Source of the DNA: a virus | Reading direction: 5' to 3' (one strand) | DNA: 64,000 nucleotides | Virus record (IMG/VR): IMGVR_UViG_3300033145_003233 | Location: 186,001 to 250,000 of that record | Shown: piece after piece, positions 6,820 to 14,930 of the stretch | How the letters are laid out: every line of letters begins with the position of its first letter | How positions within the stretch are numbered: the stretch's first letter is position 1 | Program-made: the position numbers and the translations under genes | The notes under the pieces: model-generated | Database searches by the model: none | The model's input: the letters and a program-made list of their open reading frames with translations, nothing else | Told to the model about the DNA's origin: nothing

Positions 6820-7114
6820 CATCTTCTCCGCATTTATCACATTTTGTTTGCATTTTTCTTCCTGAAAATTCTATTTTACATTCAGGGCAGGTTCTCCAGT
6901 ATTGTGATCCCTTGCCTTCATCTACAAGTTTATTGTATTTATCTTGTGCTTTTTTCACAGCTTCTATCCATTTGGGGTCTGGGTTTTCTTCTGATTCATT
7001 GATATAGTCTAACCATGTAGAGTATTTCATATAAGTATTAAAATGCGTAGGATCTTCAAAGAACTTTTGATAATTCTGATCATACACTGCTTTAGTTATC
7101 TGTTTCTGAGTCAA
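6794..7114 (-). CDS. Zinc-ribbon protein (about 100 aa)
   Basis: The C-terminal part has CPEC ... CDKC, a four-cysteine zinc ribbon, after a helical, aromatic-rich N-terminal part. The first codon at 7114 is TTG overlapping the upstream gene; a GTG at 7087 is an alternative. No known family beyond the ribbon. Confidence 0.65.
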   Translation of the reverse strand: MTQKQITKAVYDQNYQKFFEDPTHFNTYMKYSTWLDYINESEENPDPKWIEAVKKAQDKYNKLVDEGKGSQYWRTCPECKIEFSGRKMQTKCDKCGEDDDTKNDDN

Positions 7115-7556
7115 CTTTATCTCTTAATTTCTTAGCTGCTTCTATCATATGTTTATTACCCCCTACGAAATATGAGGGTAGACAATTTAATACTTTAGCT
7201 AATTCTGTAATAAATTTTTGATCATTAATTTGTACTAGACCTGCTCTCACTTTTTCTTCTATAGTATTAAGGTCTATACCGCATTTACAATCATATATCT
7301 GTTCTTCCCCGCATTTTTTACAGACTGGCCAGAACACTATCTCTCCCTCTTCGCTAATAGATGGGAAAGCAAATGGTGCTTCTTCTGGTCTTGGCACTTT
7401 CTCCATTATAATATCATCAGGTGTAGCTACATTCTTTCTGTGACATTTATGGCAATATTCTTCTGCTTTTCTTCCTTCCCATTTATAGTTACAGTGAGCG
7501 CAAGCATGGTTTACTTTTACTCTTAAATCAAATTTTGGTGTTTCGTTATTAATCAT
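7092..7556 (-). CDS. Double zinc-ribbon protein (154 aa)
   Basis: Two metal sites can be read: CAHC ... CHKC at residues 17-39 and CKKCG ... CKCG at residues 78-93. The C-terminal 50 residues are helical. It resembles phage proteins with rubredoxin-like knuckles used in nucleic-acid or protein binding. Function unknown. Confidence 0.7.
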   Translation of the reverse strand: MINNETPKFDLRVKVNHACAHCNYKWEGRKAEEYCHKCHRKNVATPDDIIMEKVPRPEEAPFAFPSISEEGEIVFWPVCKKCGEEQIYDCKCGIDLNTIEEKVRAGLVQINDQKFITELAKVLNCLPSYFVGGNKHMIEAAKKLRDKVDSETDN

Positions 7557-7755
7557 TTTTCAACCTGTATATTTTGTACCATTGAACTCCATTAACTGAT
7601 TGGAACCATTGTATTTCGACTCTTTGTAGCCATACCCATCTATGATCTTGTATTTGTATAGAATACCATGCGAACCACTCTTTGTATTTGCTTAGTAGCT
7701 CTTCTTTTTTTTCGCTATCTTCTTGCTTCTCTTCTATAGTTTTTCCGAATATCAT
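7549..7755 (-). CDS. Hypothetical protein, Trp-rich (68 aa)
   Basis: An acidic helical start (EEKQEDSEKKEELLSKYKEW) is followed by a beta-rich Trp/Gln segment with six Trp. Overlaps the downstream gene by eight bases. No domain recognised. Confidence 0.6.
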   Translation of the reverse strand: MIFGKTIEEKQEDSEKKEELLSKYKEWFAWYSIQIQDHRWVWLQRVEIQWFQSVNGVQWYKIYRLKND

Positions 7756-7771
7756 ATTATTTTCTTTTCAG

Positions 7772-8077
7772 CTATAGCTTGCTATACCTTATATTGTCTT
7801 CTCTTCTTAATTTAGCATTTCTCTTCTTATAGTAATTTGTTCTTTTTCTCCATCTATGTATTATATCCGTCTTTATTCTGTACCAAAGAGGGAGTTTAGG
7901 ATATTTGATATATGCCCATCTATACGGTTCGCTAACAGAATAACAAGTCCAAGGGGTTTCACCGTACCAACAGTTATACTTTTCCCACCAAATAATCACT
8001 GGATAAGGTCTAGGTGGAAATGCCGCTACTCCGTCTCTATTTTTTGGTTTCTTTTTTTGTGGATCATACCACTTCAT
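7772..8077 (-). CDS. DUF551-like protein
   Basis: Starts MKWYDPQKKKP and continues with a YPVIIWWE strand, a YSVSEP-RWAY segment and KYPKLPLWYR, the order expected of DUF551 (W-x-x-x-x-x-P at the start and a W-x-x-P-x-LP-type end). The C-terminal 30 residues are strongly basic. It overlaps the upstream membrane gene by ATGA. Activity unknown. Confidence 0.6.
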   Translation of the reverse strand: MKWYDPQKKKPKNRDGVAAFPPRPYPVIIWWEKYNCWYGETPWTCYSVSEPYRWAYIKYPKLPLWYRIKTDIIHRWRKRTNYYKKRNAKLRREDNIRYSKL

Positions 8078-8235
8078 GTTAGAAACCTAACAAGGCAAGC
8101 TACTACGCCTATTGTTCCTGATGCTAGCAACATTAATCCAAAGACGCATATCATACCTAGCAGTGCTATATATGCCACCTCTAACCATGTTAACTTTACC
8201 CTAAGTTGTTCTTCTAATATTTTTTTAATATTCAT
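8074..8235 (-). CDS. Small membrane protein (53 aa)
   Basis: I choose ATG 8235 (MNIKKILEEQ), which overlaps the upstream stop by four bases, over a longer frame. A basic amphipathic start precedes one long hydrophobic stretch (residues 18-47). Function unknown. Confidence 0.6.
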   Translation of the reverse strand: MNIKKILEEQLRVKLTWLEVAYIALLGMICVFGLMLLASGTIGVVACLVRFLT

Positions 8236-8447
8236 AATAAGAAATACAATCCAAAAGATACAACCCATATAAATATGATAACACACTTTATAACACCCCA
8301 GTTAGCTTCTGAACCACCACCTCCCCAAATCTGGGTCAAAGCAGACATAAAATCAGTACAGAGTCCACCGAAGAGAATTAGAAATGTTGCAACAAGACAC
8401 CATCCAATTATTGCCATTATTCCTGCAAAACTTGCTGCTACAATCAT
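8232..8447 (-). CDS. Small two-helix membrane protein (71 aa)
   Basis: Hydrophobic segments at residues 2-27 and 50-70 flank a short Gly-rich loop (QIWGGGGSEANWG). Overlaps the downstream gene by four bases. Resembles TrbC/pilin-like two-helix proteins only in layout. Confidence 0.6.
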   Translation of the reverse strand: MIVAASFAGIMAIIGWCLVATFLILFGGLCTDFMSALTQIWGGGGSEANWGVIKCVIIFIWVVSFGLYFLL

Positions 8448-8458
8448 ATTATTGTTCC

Positions 8459-8992
8459 TTACATATTTTCTATATCTTCTGCATCATTCAATCTCTGCCA
8501 AAACTCATATTCAAGTTTATGCATTGACCATTGAAAAGCTTGTATCAAACATGGTTTGGGAGCAGAGAATAAATCATCTTTCTTCATTTTTCTAATTGCT
8601 GCTATGGCATCCTTTTGAATTGCCTCGCCAACATATTTCCCTCTTATTTCTTCTATACACCCTTCTTTAATTTCCGCAAGTGTATGAATTTCTCCCTTGG
8701 GGTCTGGGTAATCAGAGAATGCCATTTGAGCATCTACTCTTTTCTTGACTATTTTTCCAGTCTCGTTAGTATAGACATTATAGGCTGTTCCTTCTTTTGG
8801 CACAAAGCCATATCTTTTTTTGCAGGTTTTTTGACTCTGACGACTTGATCCATGAGAGGTATATTCTAACGATGCTCCTGTACCAAAGCAGACGCATCCA
8901 TGGAATATCCTTATACCTTTTTCTACATTTTTCCATACTCTCACAGTTTCTATGTCACTATCTCTCGTTACAAATACGTCAAATTCTTTCAT
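8459..8992 (-). CDS. FDVY-TRD family protein, copy C
   Basis: One of four paralogues (others 9014-9568, 9571-10116, 14931-15494). Shared blocks are a start strand FDV-x-x-TRD, a VW ... GI-x-x-FHGC motif, YGF-x-P-x-x-GTAYNVYT, a V-x-x-x-VD-x-x-M-x-FSDYP block and a helical C-terminus ending in an aromatic W-x-x-x-E-x-x-FW segment. Conserved Cys in FHGC and another before YGF could bind metal. I do not recognise the fold. Repeated amplification implies selection, for example against host factors. Confidence 0.8.
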   Translation of the reverse strand: MKEFDVFVTRDSDIETVRVWKNVEKGIRIFHGCVCFGTGASLEYTSHGSSRQSQKTCKKRYGFVPKEGTAYNVYTNETGKIVKKRVDAQMAFSDYPDPKGEIHTLAEIKEGCIEEIRGKYVGEAIQKDAIAAIRKMKKDDLFSAPKPCLIQAFQWSMHKLEYEFWQRLNDAEDIENM

Positions 8993-9013
8993 CGTTATTT
9001 CCTTCCTTGTTTT

Positions 9014-9568
9014 TTATTCATTAAATGGTTTTAGATTTGGTGCTTTATTAATTGATTCCCAGAAATCAGTTCCTTCTTCTGTCCTCCACCATGCAAAGCC
9101 ATGTCTGATATTAGCTCCTCGTCCGTATTGAGACGGACATAGACTCCTTCTTGTAAGTTTTTCAATTCCATTGATTGCTTTCAATCTTTTTTTCTTAGAG
9201 AGTTTCTTAACTCCCAGTTCTCTTATACATGCTCTTTGAAGTACTTTCAGGGTAATTTTTCTACTCTCTGCCTGAGATGACGGATAATCAGAGAAGTCCA
9301 TTTCTGTATCTATCCTTTCTCTGATAACCTTACCTTCTTTGGTATAGACATTATAGGCAGTCCCGCGTTTGGGCTTAAATCCATATTTTGCCTTACAATC
9401 TTCAGTTGATATATTTCTACACCCCTGTTTATAAGCATATTGATGATATTTCGCATTGCCATATTCTATGCAGCCATGGAACTTACGAATTCCAACTGTT
9501 ACAGGCCATACTGCCACATTACCAAAAGAATAAGTATCTCTTGTTAAATATACATCAAATTCTCTCAT
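9014..9568 (-). CDS. FDVY-TRD family protein, copy B
   Basis: Same block order as its neighbours: FDVYLTRD, GIRKFHGC, YGFKPKRGTAYNVYT, RVDTEM-like DFSDYP, and a C-terminal FAWW segment. It is the most diverged of the tandem trio in the C-terminal helices. It is preceded by GGTAAATAACG before ATG, a moderate ribosome site. Confidence 0.8.
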   Translation of the reverse strand: MREFDVYLTRDTYSFGNVAVWPVTVGIRKFHGCIEYGNAKYHQYAYKQGCRNISTEDCKAKYGFKPKRGTAYNVYTKEGKVIRERIDTEMDFSDYPSSQAESRKITLKVLQRACIRELGVKKLSKKKRLKAINGIEKLTRRSLCPSQYGRGANIRHGFAWWRTEEGTDFWESINKAPNLKPFNE

Positions 9569-9570
9569 CG

Positions 9571-10116
9571 TTATTTACCTTTCTTATCCTTTGCGAAACT
9601 AATATCTTCCCAGAAATCACGTCCCAATTCATTAGAACTCCATCCAAAAGCACCCAATAAGTTAGGTGATGCAGAATGAAATAGATCCTCTTTCTTCAGT
9701 TTTTTGATAGCAGCTACTGCTTTTTCTCTTATTTTATCAGAGATATTTTTTCTATTTATTTCCTTTATACATCTCTCTTTAATTTCTGAAAATGTATAAC
9801 TTTTTCCATTTTTAGGGCCTGGGTAATCTGAGAATTCCATTTCTTGATCTACTCTTTCCTTGACTATTTTCCCAGTCTTAGTTGTATAGACATTATAAGC
9901 GGTTCCTCCTCTTGGCAAGAATCCGTATCTATCCCGGCAGATTTCTATAGAGATGTGTTTTACTCCTTTATCACTATAATCATCAGTGCGTCTTCCTGAT
10001 CCGAAATAAGTACATCCATGCCACTTTGTTATACCTGTTTCAATATCTTCCCATACGCCTACATCATCACAATGGGAATTTCTTGTTAAATATACATCAA
10101 ATTGTTTCTTCATCAT
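9571..10116 (-). CDS. FDVY-TRD family protein, copy A
   Basis: First of the tandem trio in transcription order. It is closest to the copy at 14931-15494; their start regions and the DNA upstream of them, including the last codons of the preceding genes, are nearly identical. Family blocks are intact. Function unknown. Confidence 0.8.
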   Translation of the reverse strand: MMKKQFDVYLTRNSHCDDVGVWEDIETGITKWHGCTYFGSGRRTDDYSDKGVKHISIEICRDRYGFLPRGGTAYNVYTTKTGKIVKERVDQEMEFSDYPGPKNGKSYTFSEIKERCIKEINRKNISDKIREKAVAAIKKLKKEDLFHSASPNLLGAFGWSSNELGRDFWEDISFAKDKKGK

Positions 10117-10453
10117 TATTTCCTTTAATCGTTTTTTCGACTATTTGTTTTCCTACCATATACTGAGCCTCTACTTCCATTGTTGGTCCTCCTCCGCAGC
10201 CCATATCTTGCCATACATCTTCAAGCATTTTTAGAACTTCTTTTCTTTTTTCTACAGGAAGAAGATTCATTAACTCTCTTGCTGTCATTTCTTTGTCTAC
10301 ATTATATAAGACAACGTATATTAACTTCCCATTATCTGATGTTATTTTAGTATCAACTACAATTACATTGGGATTATCTTTTAACCATTTCCCTACTTGG
10401 CTTGCCATCGATCCAGCACAAGAAATGAACTCATCGAATATTTTTACTTCCAT
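10097..10453 (-). CDS. Hypothetical protein (118 aa)
   Basis: Soluble alpha/beta protein with a CGGG turn at residues 86-89. Its last eight residues, GNNDEETI, are identical to those of the unrelated gene at 15475-16308, because the downstream paralogue and its ribosome site were duplicated with this DNA. No family recognised. Confidence 0.65.
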   Translation of the reverse strand: MEVKIFDEFISCAGSMASQVGKWLKDNPNVIVVDTKITSDNGKLIYVVLYNVDKEMTARELMNLLPVEKRKEVLKMLEDVWQDMGCGGGPTMEVEAQYMVGKQIVEKTIKGNNDEETI

Positions 10454-10466
10454 TATTATTCCTTCC

Positions 10467-11483
10467 TTATTTTACTGCTACAGCACTCTTAACTAATGGG
10501 CATTGAGGATTCCCATGTTTAAAATTTCCATATTTTGCGAAAGTTGCACTCTGACAATCTGTTCTGGAGCATTTGTCCCAATATCCACATCCTTCGCATT
10601 CTTCAGGCTTGGGCTTTTCTGCCTTTTCCCGAACTATTTTTAACAGGGGATGATTATACCATATGTCAGTCACTTTGTCAAGTGAAATATTCCCAAGTGA
10701 AATAGGATATGCCCCACATATCTTCACATCTCCATTAGGAGTGACGACAAGGTATCCTGTTGGCCCTTTCCCACAGTTACAGGGGCTAAGTTCCTCTGAG
10801 GATATAGTATCATCTACAAGGAACTCATAGCACAGGGGCAGGAGGTCTGTCCTGATCTCAGGATTATTCTTTTTGAATTGTATTAGAGTTTTAGCCATCA
10901 TAAGGACTTGGTGTGGTTCCATTTCGTATTCATTATCTATTTCTTCTACTTCTACTCTGTTGTAGGGTTTGATTTGGAACCATTCTATTCCTGCTTTAGG
11001 GACATTTTCTAAGACCATATCAAGACGTTTATTTAAGTAGCTTTCTCTTGTTACGGTATATTTGACCATTTGAGGAAATCCATATAGTTTCAACACCTCC
11101 ATAAGTTTTTTTATTTCTTCCCAATCGACAGGATCATAGATACTTATTCTGAATCTTGTCAGTCCTGCACTTTTAAAATCTGCTAATGTTCTATAATCTA
11201 TAAGTGTTCCATTAGTAAATATACAGGTTTCTTTTCCTTGGCTGTGGGCTAGTTCCACTATTTTAAGAGTCGTATTTATATATGGCAGGTATAGTGGTTC
11301 TCCTCCTGTAATGATAATTCTATCTACATTTTCCCTTACCATTTCTTCGTTCATCACTTTTTCAACATGGTCAAAATCAAGCATTGGAGATTTATCTTTT
11401 AGTTGTTGCAGGCAGAATCCGCATTTAAGATTGCAATCATAGCCTATTGCCAGTTTAAGTTGTTTTAGTATAGGAGCATCCAT
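10467..11483 (-). CDS. Radical SAM/SPASM enzyme
   Basis: The cluster motif C17-x3-C21-x2-C24 (YDCNLKCGFC) binds the radical SAM iron-sulfur cluster, GGEPL follows at residues 60-64, and the C-terminal 110 residues carry about nine cysteines in SPASM order (CNCG, KICGAY, CEGCGYWDKC, DC, C), which would bind one or two further clusters. Enzymes of this class modify peptides or proteins. It is 338 residues, a normal length. A second SPASM enzyme is encoded at 11853-12947, with two small genes between. Substrate is not known. Confidence 0.88.
   Translation of the reverse strand: MDAPILKQLKLAIGYDCNLKCGFCLQQLKDKSPMLDFDHVEKVMNEEMVRENVDRIIITGGEPLYLPYINTTLKIVELAHSQGKETCIFTNGTLIDYRTLADFKSAGLTRFRISIYDPVDWEEIKKLMEVLKLYGFPQMVKYTVTRESYLNKRLDMVLENVPKAGIEWFQIKPYNRVEVEEIDNEYEMEPHQVLMMAKTLIQFKKNNPEIRTDLLPLCYEFLVDDTISSEELSPCNCGKGPTGYLVVTPNGDVKICGAYPISLGNISLDKVTDIWYNHPLLKIVREKAEKPKPEECEGCGYWDKCSRTDCQSATFAKYGNFKHGNPQCPLVKSAVAVK
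10653..10681 (-). promoter_or_regulatory. Intragenic consensus promoter
   Basis: Inside the radical SAM gene the minus strand reads TTGACA (10681-10676), 17 bases, TATAAT (10658-10653). It would start transcription near 10646 toward the 10097-10453 gene and the FDVY-TRD trio. It could be chance in AT-rich coding DNA, but both hexamers are perfect. Confidence 0.5.
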
Positions 11484-11486
11484 ATT

Positions 11487-11678
11487 TTATCTTACCACAT
11501 CTTTCAGGCTAAAATTCTTTATTTTATATGGTCGTGAATTTTTACACTGTCCACATGTTACTTTCTTTTTATCTTTTGTCCAAAGTTTACCTTCAGGCCA
11601 GACTCCACAAGCGAGGTTTATCTGGTGAATCATTACTTTATAATGTATCTTTTTCTTCTTTATATTTTTTCTCCGCAA
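11487..11678 (-). CDS. Small Cys-rich protein (63 aa)
   Basis: A basic start and then IHYKV, LACG, WT-x-DK and VTC-x-QCKN, a pattern I know from small phage proteins with one Cys in a first strand and a CxxC later. The first codon is probably TTG at 11678, because the IHYKV strand belongs to this pattern; ATG 11633 is the alternative. Likely zinc binding. Overlaps the upstream gene by 19 bases. Confidence 0.6.
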   Translation of the reverse strand: MRRKNIKKKKIHYKVMIHQINLACGVWPEGKLWTKDKKKVTCGQCKNSRPYKIKNFSLKDVVR

Positions 11679-11851
11679 TCATTACACCACTCACTTTCAG
11701 CATCTTTGAGAGTTGAACCATGCCCCTTTTTCCCACACTCTTTTTGAAGAGCCTCGAGTTCCATATAAAAGCCGGTCCTAACCTGCTTCGCCTCCATATC
11801 GGCAATAACAATAGATCTTTCTATTCTTACTCTTCTTTCTTCTATAGTCAT
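11660..11851 (-). CDS. Small helix plus Cys protein (63 aa)
   Basis: N-terminal helix, then a cysteine (ECG) and WCNDCG near the end, similar in layout to 5409-5606 and 30043-30369. It starts one base after the stop of the upstream radical SAM gene. Probably zinc binding; function unknown. Confidence 0.65.
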   Translation of the reverse strand: MTIEERRVRIERSIVIADMEAKQVRTGFYMELEALQKECGKKGHGSTLKDAESEWCNDCGEKI

Positions 11852-11852
11852 T

Positions 11853-12947
11853 TTATCCTTCCACCTCCTGAGGTATTAAATTTGCCGATTCTAAATATTT
11901 TACAATATGATCAAACACAAAATAATACCCCTTACAGAAATCTTCTCTGTCTTTGTATTCTTCTATCCCTGCTGCATATGCCAGGAAGAAACAACCTCCC
12001 TTACATATAGAGTTATATTTACAGGTAGGGCAAACTTCTCCTGTGGACTTCCCCACTTTCGCCAAGAAGGTTTTTCGTTCCTCTGAATTTAGAATATCTT
12101 CCAGGTTATTAGTAGTTAAACTACCAAAGCAGGTCTTGGGATGAGCTAGGAACTTATTACATGATGGAAAGACCATACCTTCTGGGTTAATAGCAAATAT
12201 TTGATCTTGACAATGGAAACAGGGCCTATCTACATCTATCTGCTTAAGATGTTTCTGACAGGCATTCATTATATTATCTAATGGAGTTATTCTTTCGAGA
12301 CATTGTTCTCCTCTTTCTCCCATCCACAAGTCGAACAGTTCTATCAGGAATCTACCAAACTGACCTTTCTCCTGTATCATGAGATCTGTATTCTGTTCTC
12401 CATTCCCTTGTACCACAAAGCGAGATACTGAGAAGCTGGTTATATTCTGCTGTTGTAAGAATTGATAAATTTCTTTTGCTTGATGTATATTTCTATTAGT
12501 AACTACTGTATTAACATTTACTGCCATTCCTGCTTTTTGGAGTTTCTTAATTGTTTCCATAGTATCTCTGAAGTTATTCACCACTCTTAGAGAATCATGG
12601 TTTTGTGATGGCAGGTCAAGGCTTGTTCTTATTTGAAAATTATGATCTGCAAAGTATGTCATACGGTCTTCAGACATTAATGTAAGATTAGTTTGTATTA
12701 TATTAGTGAAGTTGATATTAGTTATTTTCTTTTGTGTTTTAACTATTGTTACGAAATATGACATAGACTGTAATAGAGGTTCTCCTCCTGTCCATGAGAT
12801 AGTTACATCTCCATCGCAGAATTCAGCTATTTGGTATAGAACTTTCTCTACTGTCTCATTTGACATATATTTAGGATCATCTGTTTTAGCATAGCAATAA
12901 TCACAATCCAGATTACAGTAATCAGTTGTCCTGATAGCGAAGTTCAT
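11853..12947 (-). CDS. Radical SAM/SPASM maturase, anSME-like
   Basis: C11-x3-C15-x2-C18 (DYCNLDCDYCYA) is the cluster motif; WTGGEPLL and an IIQTNLTL strand followed by a SLDLPSQNHDSLR segment match anaerobic sulfatase maturases and related peptide maturases. The C-terminus has the SPASM set (CFHC, SCNK, CPTCKYNSICKGGC, FC). The gene overlaps a 69-residue gene at 12944-13153 by ATGA, a typical enzyme-substrate arrangement in RiPP clusters. Substrate not known; the class is clear. Confidence 0.88.
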   Translation of the reverse strand: MNFAIRTTDYCNLDCDYCYAKTDDPKYMSNETVEKVLYQIAEFCDGDVTISWTGGEPLLQSMSYFVTIVKTQKKITNINFTNIIQTNLTLMSEDRMTYFADHNFQIRTSLDLPSQNHDSLRVVNNFRDTMETIKKLQKAGMAVNVNTVVTNRNIHQAKEIYQFLQQQNITSFSVSRFVVQGNGEQNTDLMIQEKGQFGRFLIELFDLWMGERGEQCLERITPLDNIMNACQKHLKQIDVDRPCFHCQDQIFAINPEGMVFPSCNKFLAHPKTCFGSLTTNNLEDILNSEERKTFLAKVGKSTGEVCPTCKYNSICKGGCFFLAYAAGIEEYKDREDFCKGYYFVFDHIVKYLESANLIPQEVEG

Positions 12948-13153
12948 GATTTCTCCTTTTCTATTTTATATCCTACAAGATCAAACACCACAGTATCTAT
13001 TCCACCATCTTCTATTGCTATACCGTAAAACCCTTCATCTTCAGCATCTATTTCCATATCTTTCAGTCTCAACATAACTTCTACGATGCCGCCTGTTAAA
13101 GTTACATTTCTTTGTATAATTTGTTTTACAGGTTGTCCTGCTGAAATGCTCAA
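12944..13153 (-). CDS. Small protein next to SPASM enzyme (69 aa)
   Basis: Starts MSISAGQPVKQIIQRN, continues with a beta-rich acidic middle (VEVMLRLKDMEIDAEDEG) and ends with KIEKEKS. Its coupling by a four-base overlap to the SPASM enzyme makes it a candidate substrate or partner, although it has no Cys, no leader-core boundary and looks folded. It may equally be an ordinary small phage protein. Confidence 0.65.
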   Translation of the reverse strand: MSISAGQPVKQIIQRNVTLTGGIVEVMLRLKDMEIDAEDEGFYGIAIEDGGIDTVVFDLVGYKIEKEKS

Positions 13154-13163
13154 TCAATTCTCC

Positions 13164-13370
13164 TTAATAGTGATGGATTTGTTCTGTTCCATCAGCATTT
13201 GTCTCTACAATATCTCCTGTTTTATCATGTATGGTATAACGATGGCCTCTACCTTCAGCACTAATTTTAGCACAGACATCTCCACACACTACTATTTTTC
13301 CGCAGCCTAGTCCTTTTTCATCGAAATCAAATTCTTCTTTACATACGGAGCATATTCTCATATCACTCAT
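13164..13370 (-). CDS. Small zinc-binding protein (68 aa)
   Basis: CSVC at residues 7-10 followed by C, C and C in the next 25 residues (GLGCGKIVVCGDVC) gives a compact zinc-finger-like site. A beta hairpin with HDKTGDIVETNADG follows. Overlaps its upstream neighbour by ATGA. Unknown function. Confidence 0.65.
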   Translation of the reverse strand: MSDMRICSVCKEEFDFDEKGLGCGKIVVCGDVCAKISAEGRGHRYTIHDKTGDIVETNADGTEQIHHY

Positions 13371-13711
13371 ATATTTTCTCCTTCTGCTTTTTTATTATAA
13401 GCATCTTGTTCTTCTTTTGTCATACATTCACAAAAATATTCATCTCCGAAGCCATTTCCTATGATACCTTCTCCATTACAATTCCTTAATTTACATACTC
13501 TTAGTCCTAGTATTTCCCTAGTCCCCCAGAATAAATCTTCATGGTCATAGAATAGTCCTAAATAATCTCTACCTTGATGTTCCTCAAGAAGCTTTATAGC
13601 AGTTTGGAGTTTTTCCTGATCGGCTTTCATCCTCTCATATGCTTTCTTTGGATTTTCTCGTATATTATTAACTGCTTCTAATATTGGATCTGATACTTCA
13701 TTAACTTTCAT
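13367..13711 (-). CDS. Helical protein with Cys cluster (114 aa)
   Basis: Helical through residue 75, then VCKLRNCNGEGIIG and FCEC, resembling a DnaJ-type C-x-x-x-x-CxGxG knuckle. Overlaps both neighbours by four bases. Unknown function. Confidence 0.65.
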   Translation of the reverse strand: MKVNEVSDPILEAVNNIRENPKKAYERMKADQEKLQTAIKLLEEHQGRDYLGLFYDHEDLFWGTREILGLRVCKLRNCNGEGIIGNGFGDEYFCECMTKEEQDAYNKKAEGENI

Positions 13712-13920
13712 CTGTCATGCCTTATTATAAAATCTAATCCTATACTTAGAGGTTTAAAGATACACCATAATAACAAGCATACTATAGCGATTATCACCAT
13801 CATCCACGAGAACAAGGCTCCTGCTGCTGCTATAACCCCTTCATCATGATCATCAAATAATGTTTTTCTTAATAGTATATAAGCTGCTAAATAACCTATT
13901 AGATATATAACTATTGGCAT
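13708..13920 (-). CDS. Small two-helix membrane protein (70 aa)
   Basis: Helices at about residues 2-18 and 29-53 with an acidic DDHDEG loop between them and a basic end. Overlaps neighbours by 4-10 bases. Unknown function. Confidence 0.6.
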   Translation of the reverse strand: MPIVIYLIGYLAAYILLRKTLFDDHDEGVIAAAGALFSWMMVIIAIVCLLLWCIFKPLSIGLDFIIRHDR

Positions 13921-14408
13921 TGTTTCTTCTCCTTTTCTTCTAGGTCATTACAATATGCTAATATTCTCATAATTCTAAAAGGCAGATCTCTATGTTCTAT
14001 TTTATCTGCTCCTATTTTTTCAAGTGTTTCTGGTTCTATAAGCATTTCAATATGGATTTCTATATCTTTCAGTTGTTGTTCCCATGGTCTTGGGTCTGTC
14101 CAATGACAATTACAGGGTTCTGAGTGTGTACATGGGTTCCCATCATCATCATGGACATTGAGTTGTTCCATATACATCTTAATGGCTTCTCGAGACTCTT
14201 CTAGTTCTTTTATTGCCTCTATTGTTTCGATAGCCCATTTCAGTTGTTCTTCCCATACTGGTATAGATATTCTTTTCATCCATCCTGTATAGTGGTCTCC
14301 ATCTTGCTCTTCGAATTTTTTATGTTGTTCTAAATCTCTTTTCAGACATTTTTCGATACGCTCCTTGTCTGAGATAAGGTATTTTTTTAGTTCTTCTAAA
14401 TCTATCAT
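13911..14408 (-). CDS. Helical protein (165 aa)
   Basis: Mostly charged helix (coiled coil likely in residues 1-70) with a central H-x-H/C cluster (HDDDGNPCTHSEPCNCHW) that could bind metal. No family recognised. Confidence 0.65.
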   Translation of the reverse strand: MIDLEELKKYLISDKERIEKCLKRDLEQHKKFEEQDGDHYTGWMKRISIPVWEEQLKWAIETIEAIKELEESREAIKMYMEQLNVHDDDGNPCTHSEPCNCHWTDPRPWEQQLKDIEIHIEMLIEPETLEKIGADKIEHRDLPFRIMRILAYCNDLEEKEKKQCQ

Positions 14409-14740
14409 ATTTTCCTCTTCTTCTTTATCTTTTTTCTCTTTGCCCTTATAGCATCTACTGTAGCTGATACTTTAGCTGATATTCGAGCTTCAGCGTTACA
14501 TGGGCCACAAATCACAGTGGTTGGTCCTTTTTCATCAGTAGTTGCCCATGTTCTTTTACAGACAGGGCATCTCATTTGTCTATATTCTATATAGATAGCA
14601 ACTTCCCCATCTGAACATATTCCTGAAATAGGCCTAGATGATTCTACCATATCACCTTCTATCTTGATAATCTCAAGTTCTAGGTCTCCCCATTGGTCTA
14701 TCTTTTCTTGTATTTTTTTTATTACTTCTGAAGCTTTCAT
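14405..14740 (-). CDS. Zinc-ribbon protein (111 aa)
   Basis: An N-terminal alpha/beta part resembling small phage proteins with a D-L-E-L strand pair is followed by CPVC ... CGPC, a zinc ribbon, and a Lys-rich C-terminal helix (KRKKIKKKRKI) that could bind nucleic acid. The N-terminal layout resembles 17510-17731. Confidence 0.65.
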   Translation of the reverse strand: MKASEVIKKIQEKIDQWGDLELEIIKIEGDMVESSRPISGICSDGEVAIYIEYRQMRCPVCKRTWATTDEKGPTTVICGPCNAEARISAKVSATVDAIRAKRKKIKKKRKI

Positions 14741-14928
14741 TATTCTACCTCTGTAAAACTTACGCTATTAAATGGTTCATCAAAACCTGTTAGATAATAT
14801 AGAGTATGCCATGTATGGGGTTCTATATCGTCTACTTCATAGGTCTCACCAATTGTAAGACATTTCCTGGGATCTGATCCTTGTCCCCAGTTTGCTTGTT
14901 CATCTTCACAACCATCAAATTTAACTTT
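14740..14928 (-). CDS. Small SH3-like phage protein (62 aa)
   Basis: I choose ATG 14928 (MKVKFDGCED). The pattern K-V-x-x-x-x-C, LTIGETYEV, a short loop and F-N-S-V-x-F matches a widespread small phage family with an SH3-like barrel, also present at 20136-20402 (LTVGKTYTI ... FNSTHF). Function unknown. Confidence 0.65.
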   Translation of the reverse strand, partial: KVKFDGCEDEQANWGQGSDPRKCLTIGETYEVDDIEPHTWHTLYYLTGFDEPFNSVSFTEVE

Positions 14929-14930
14929 CA

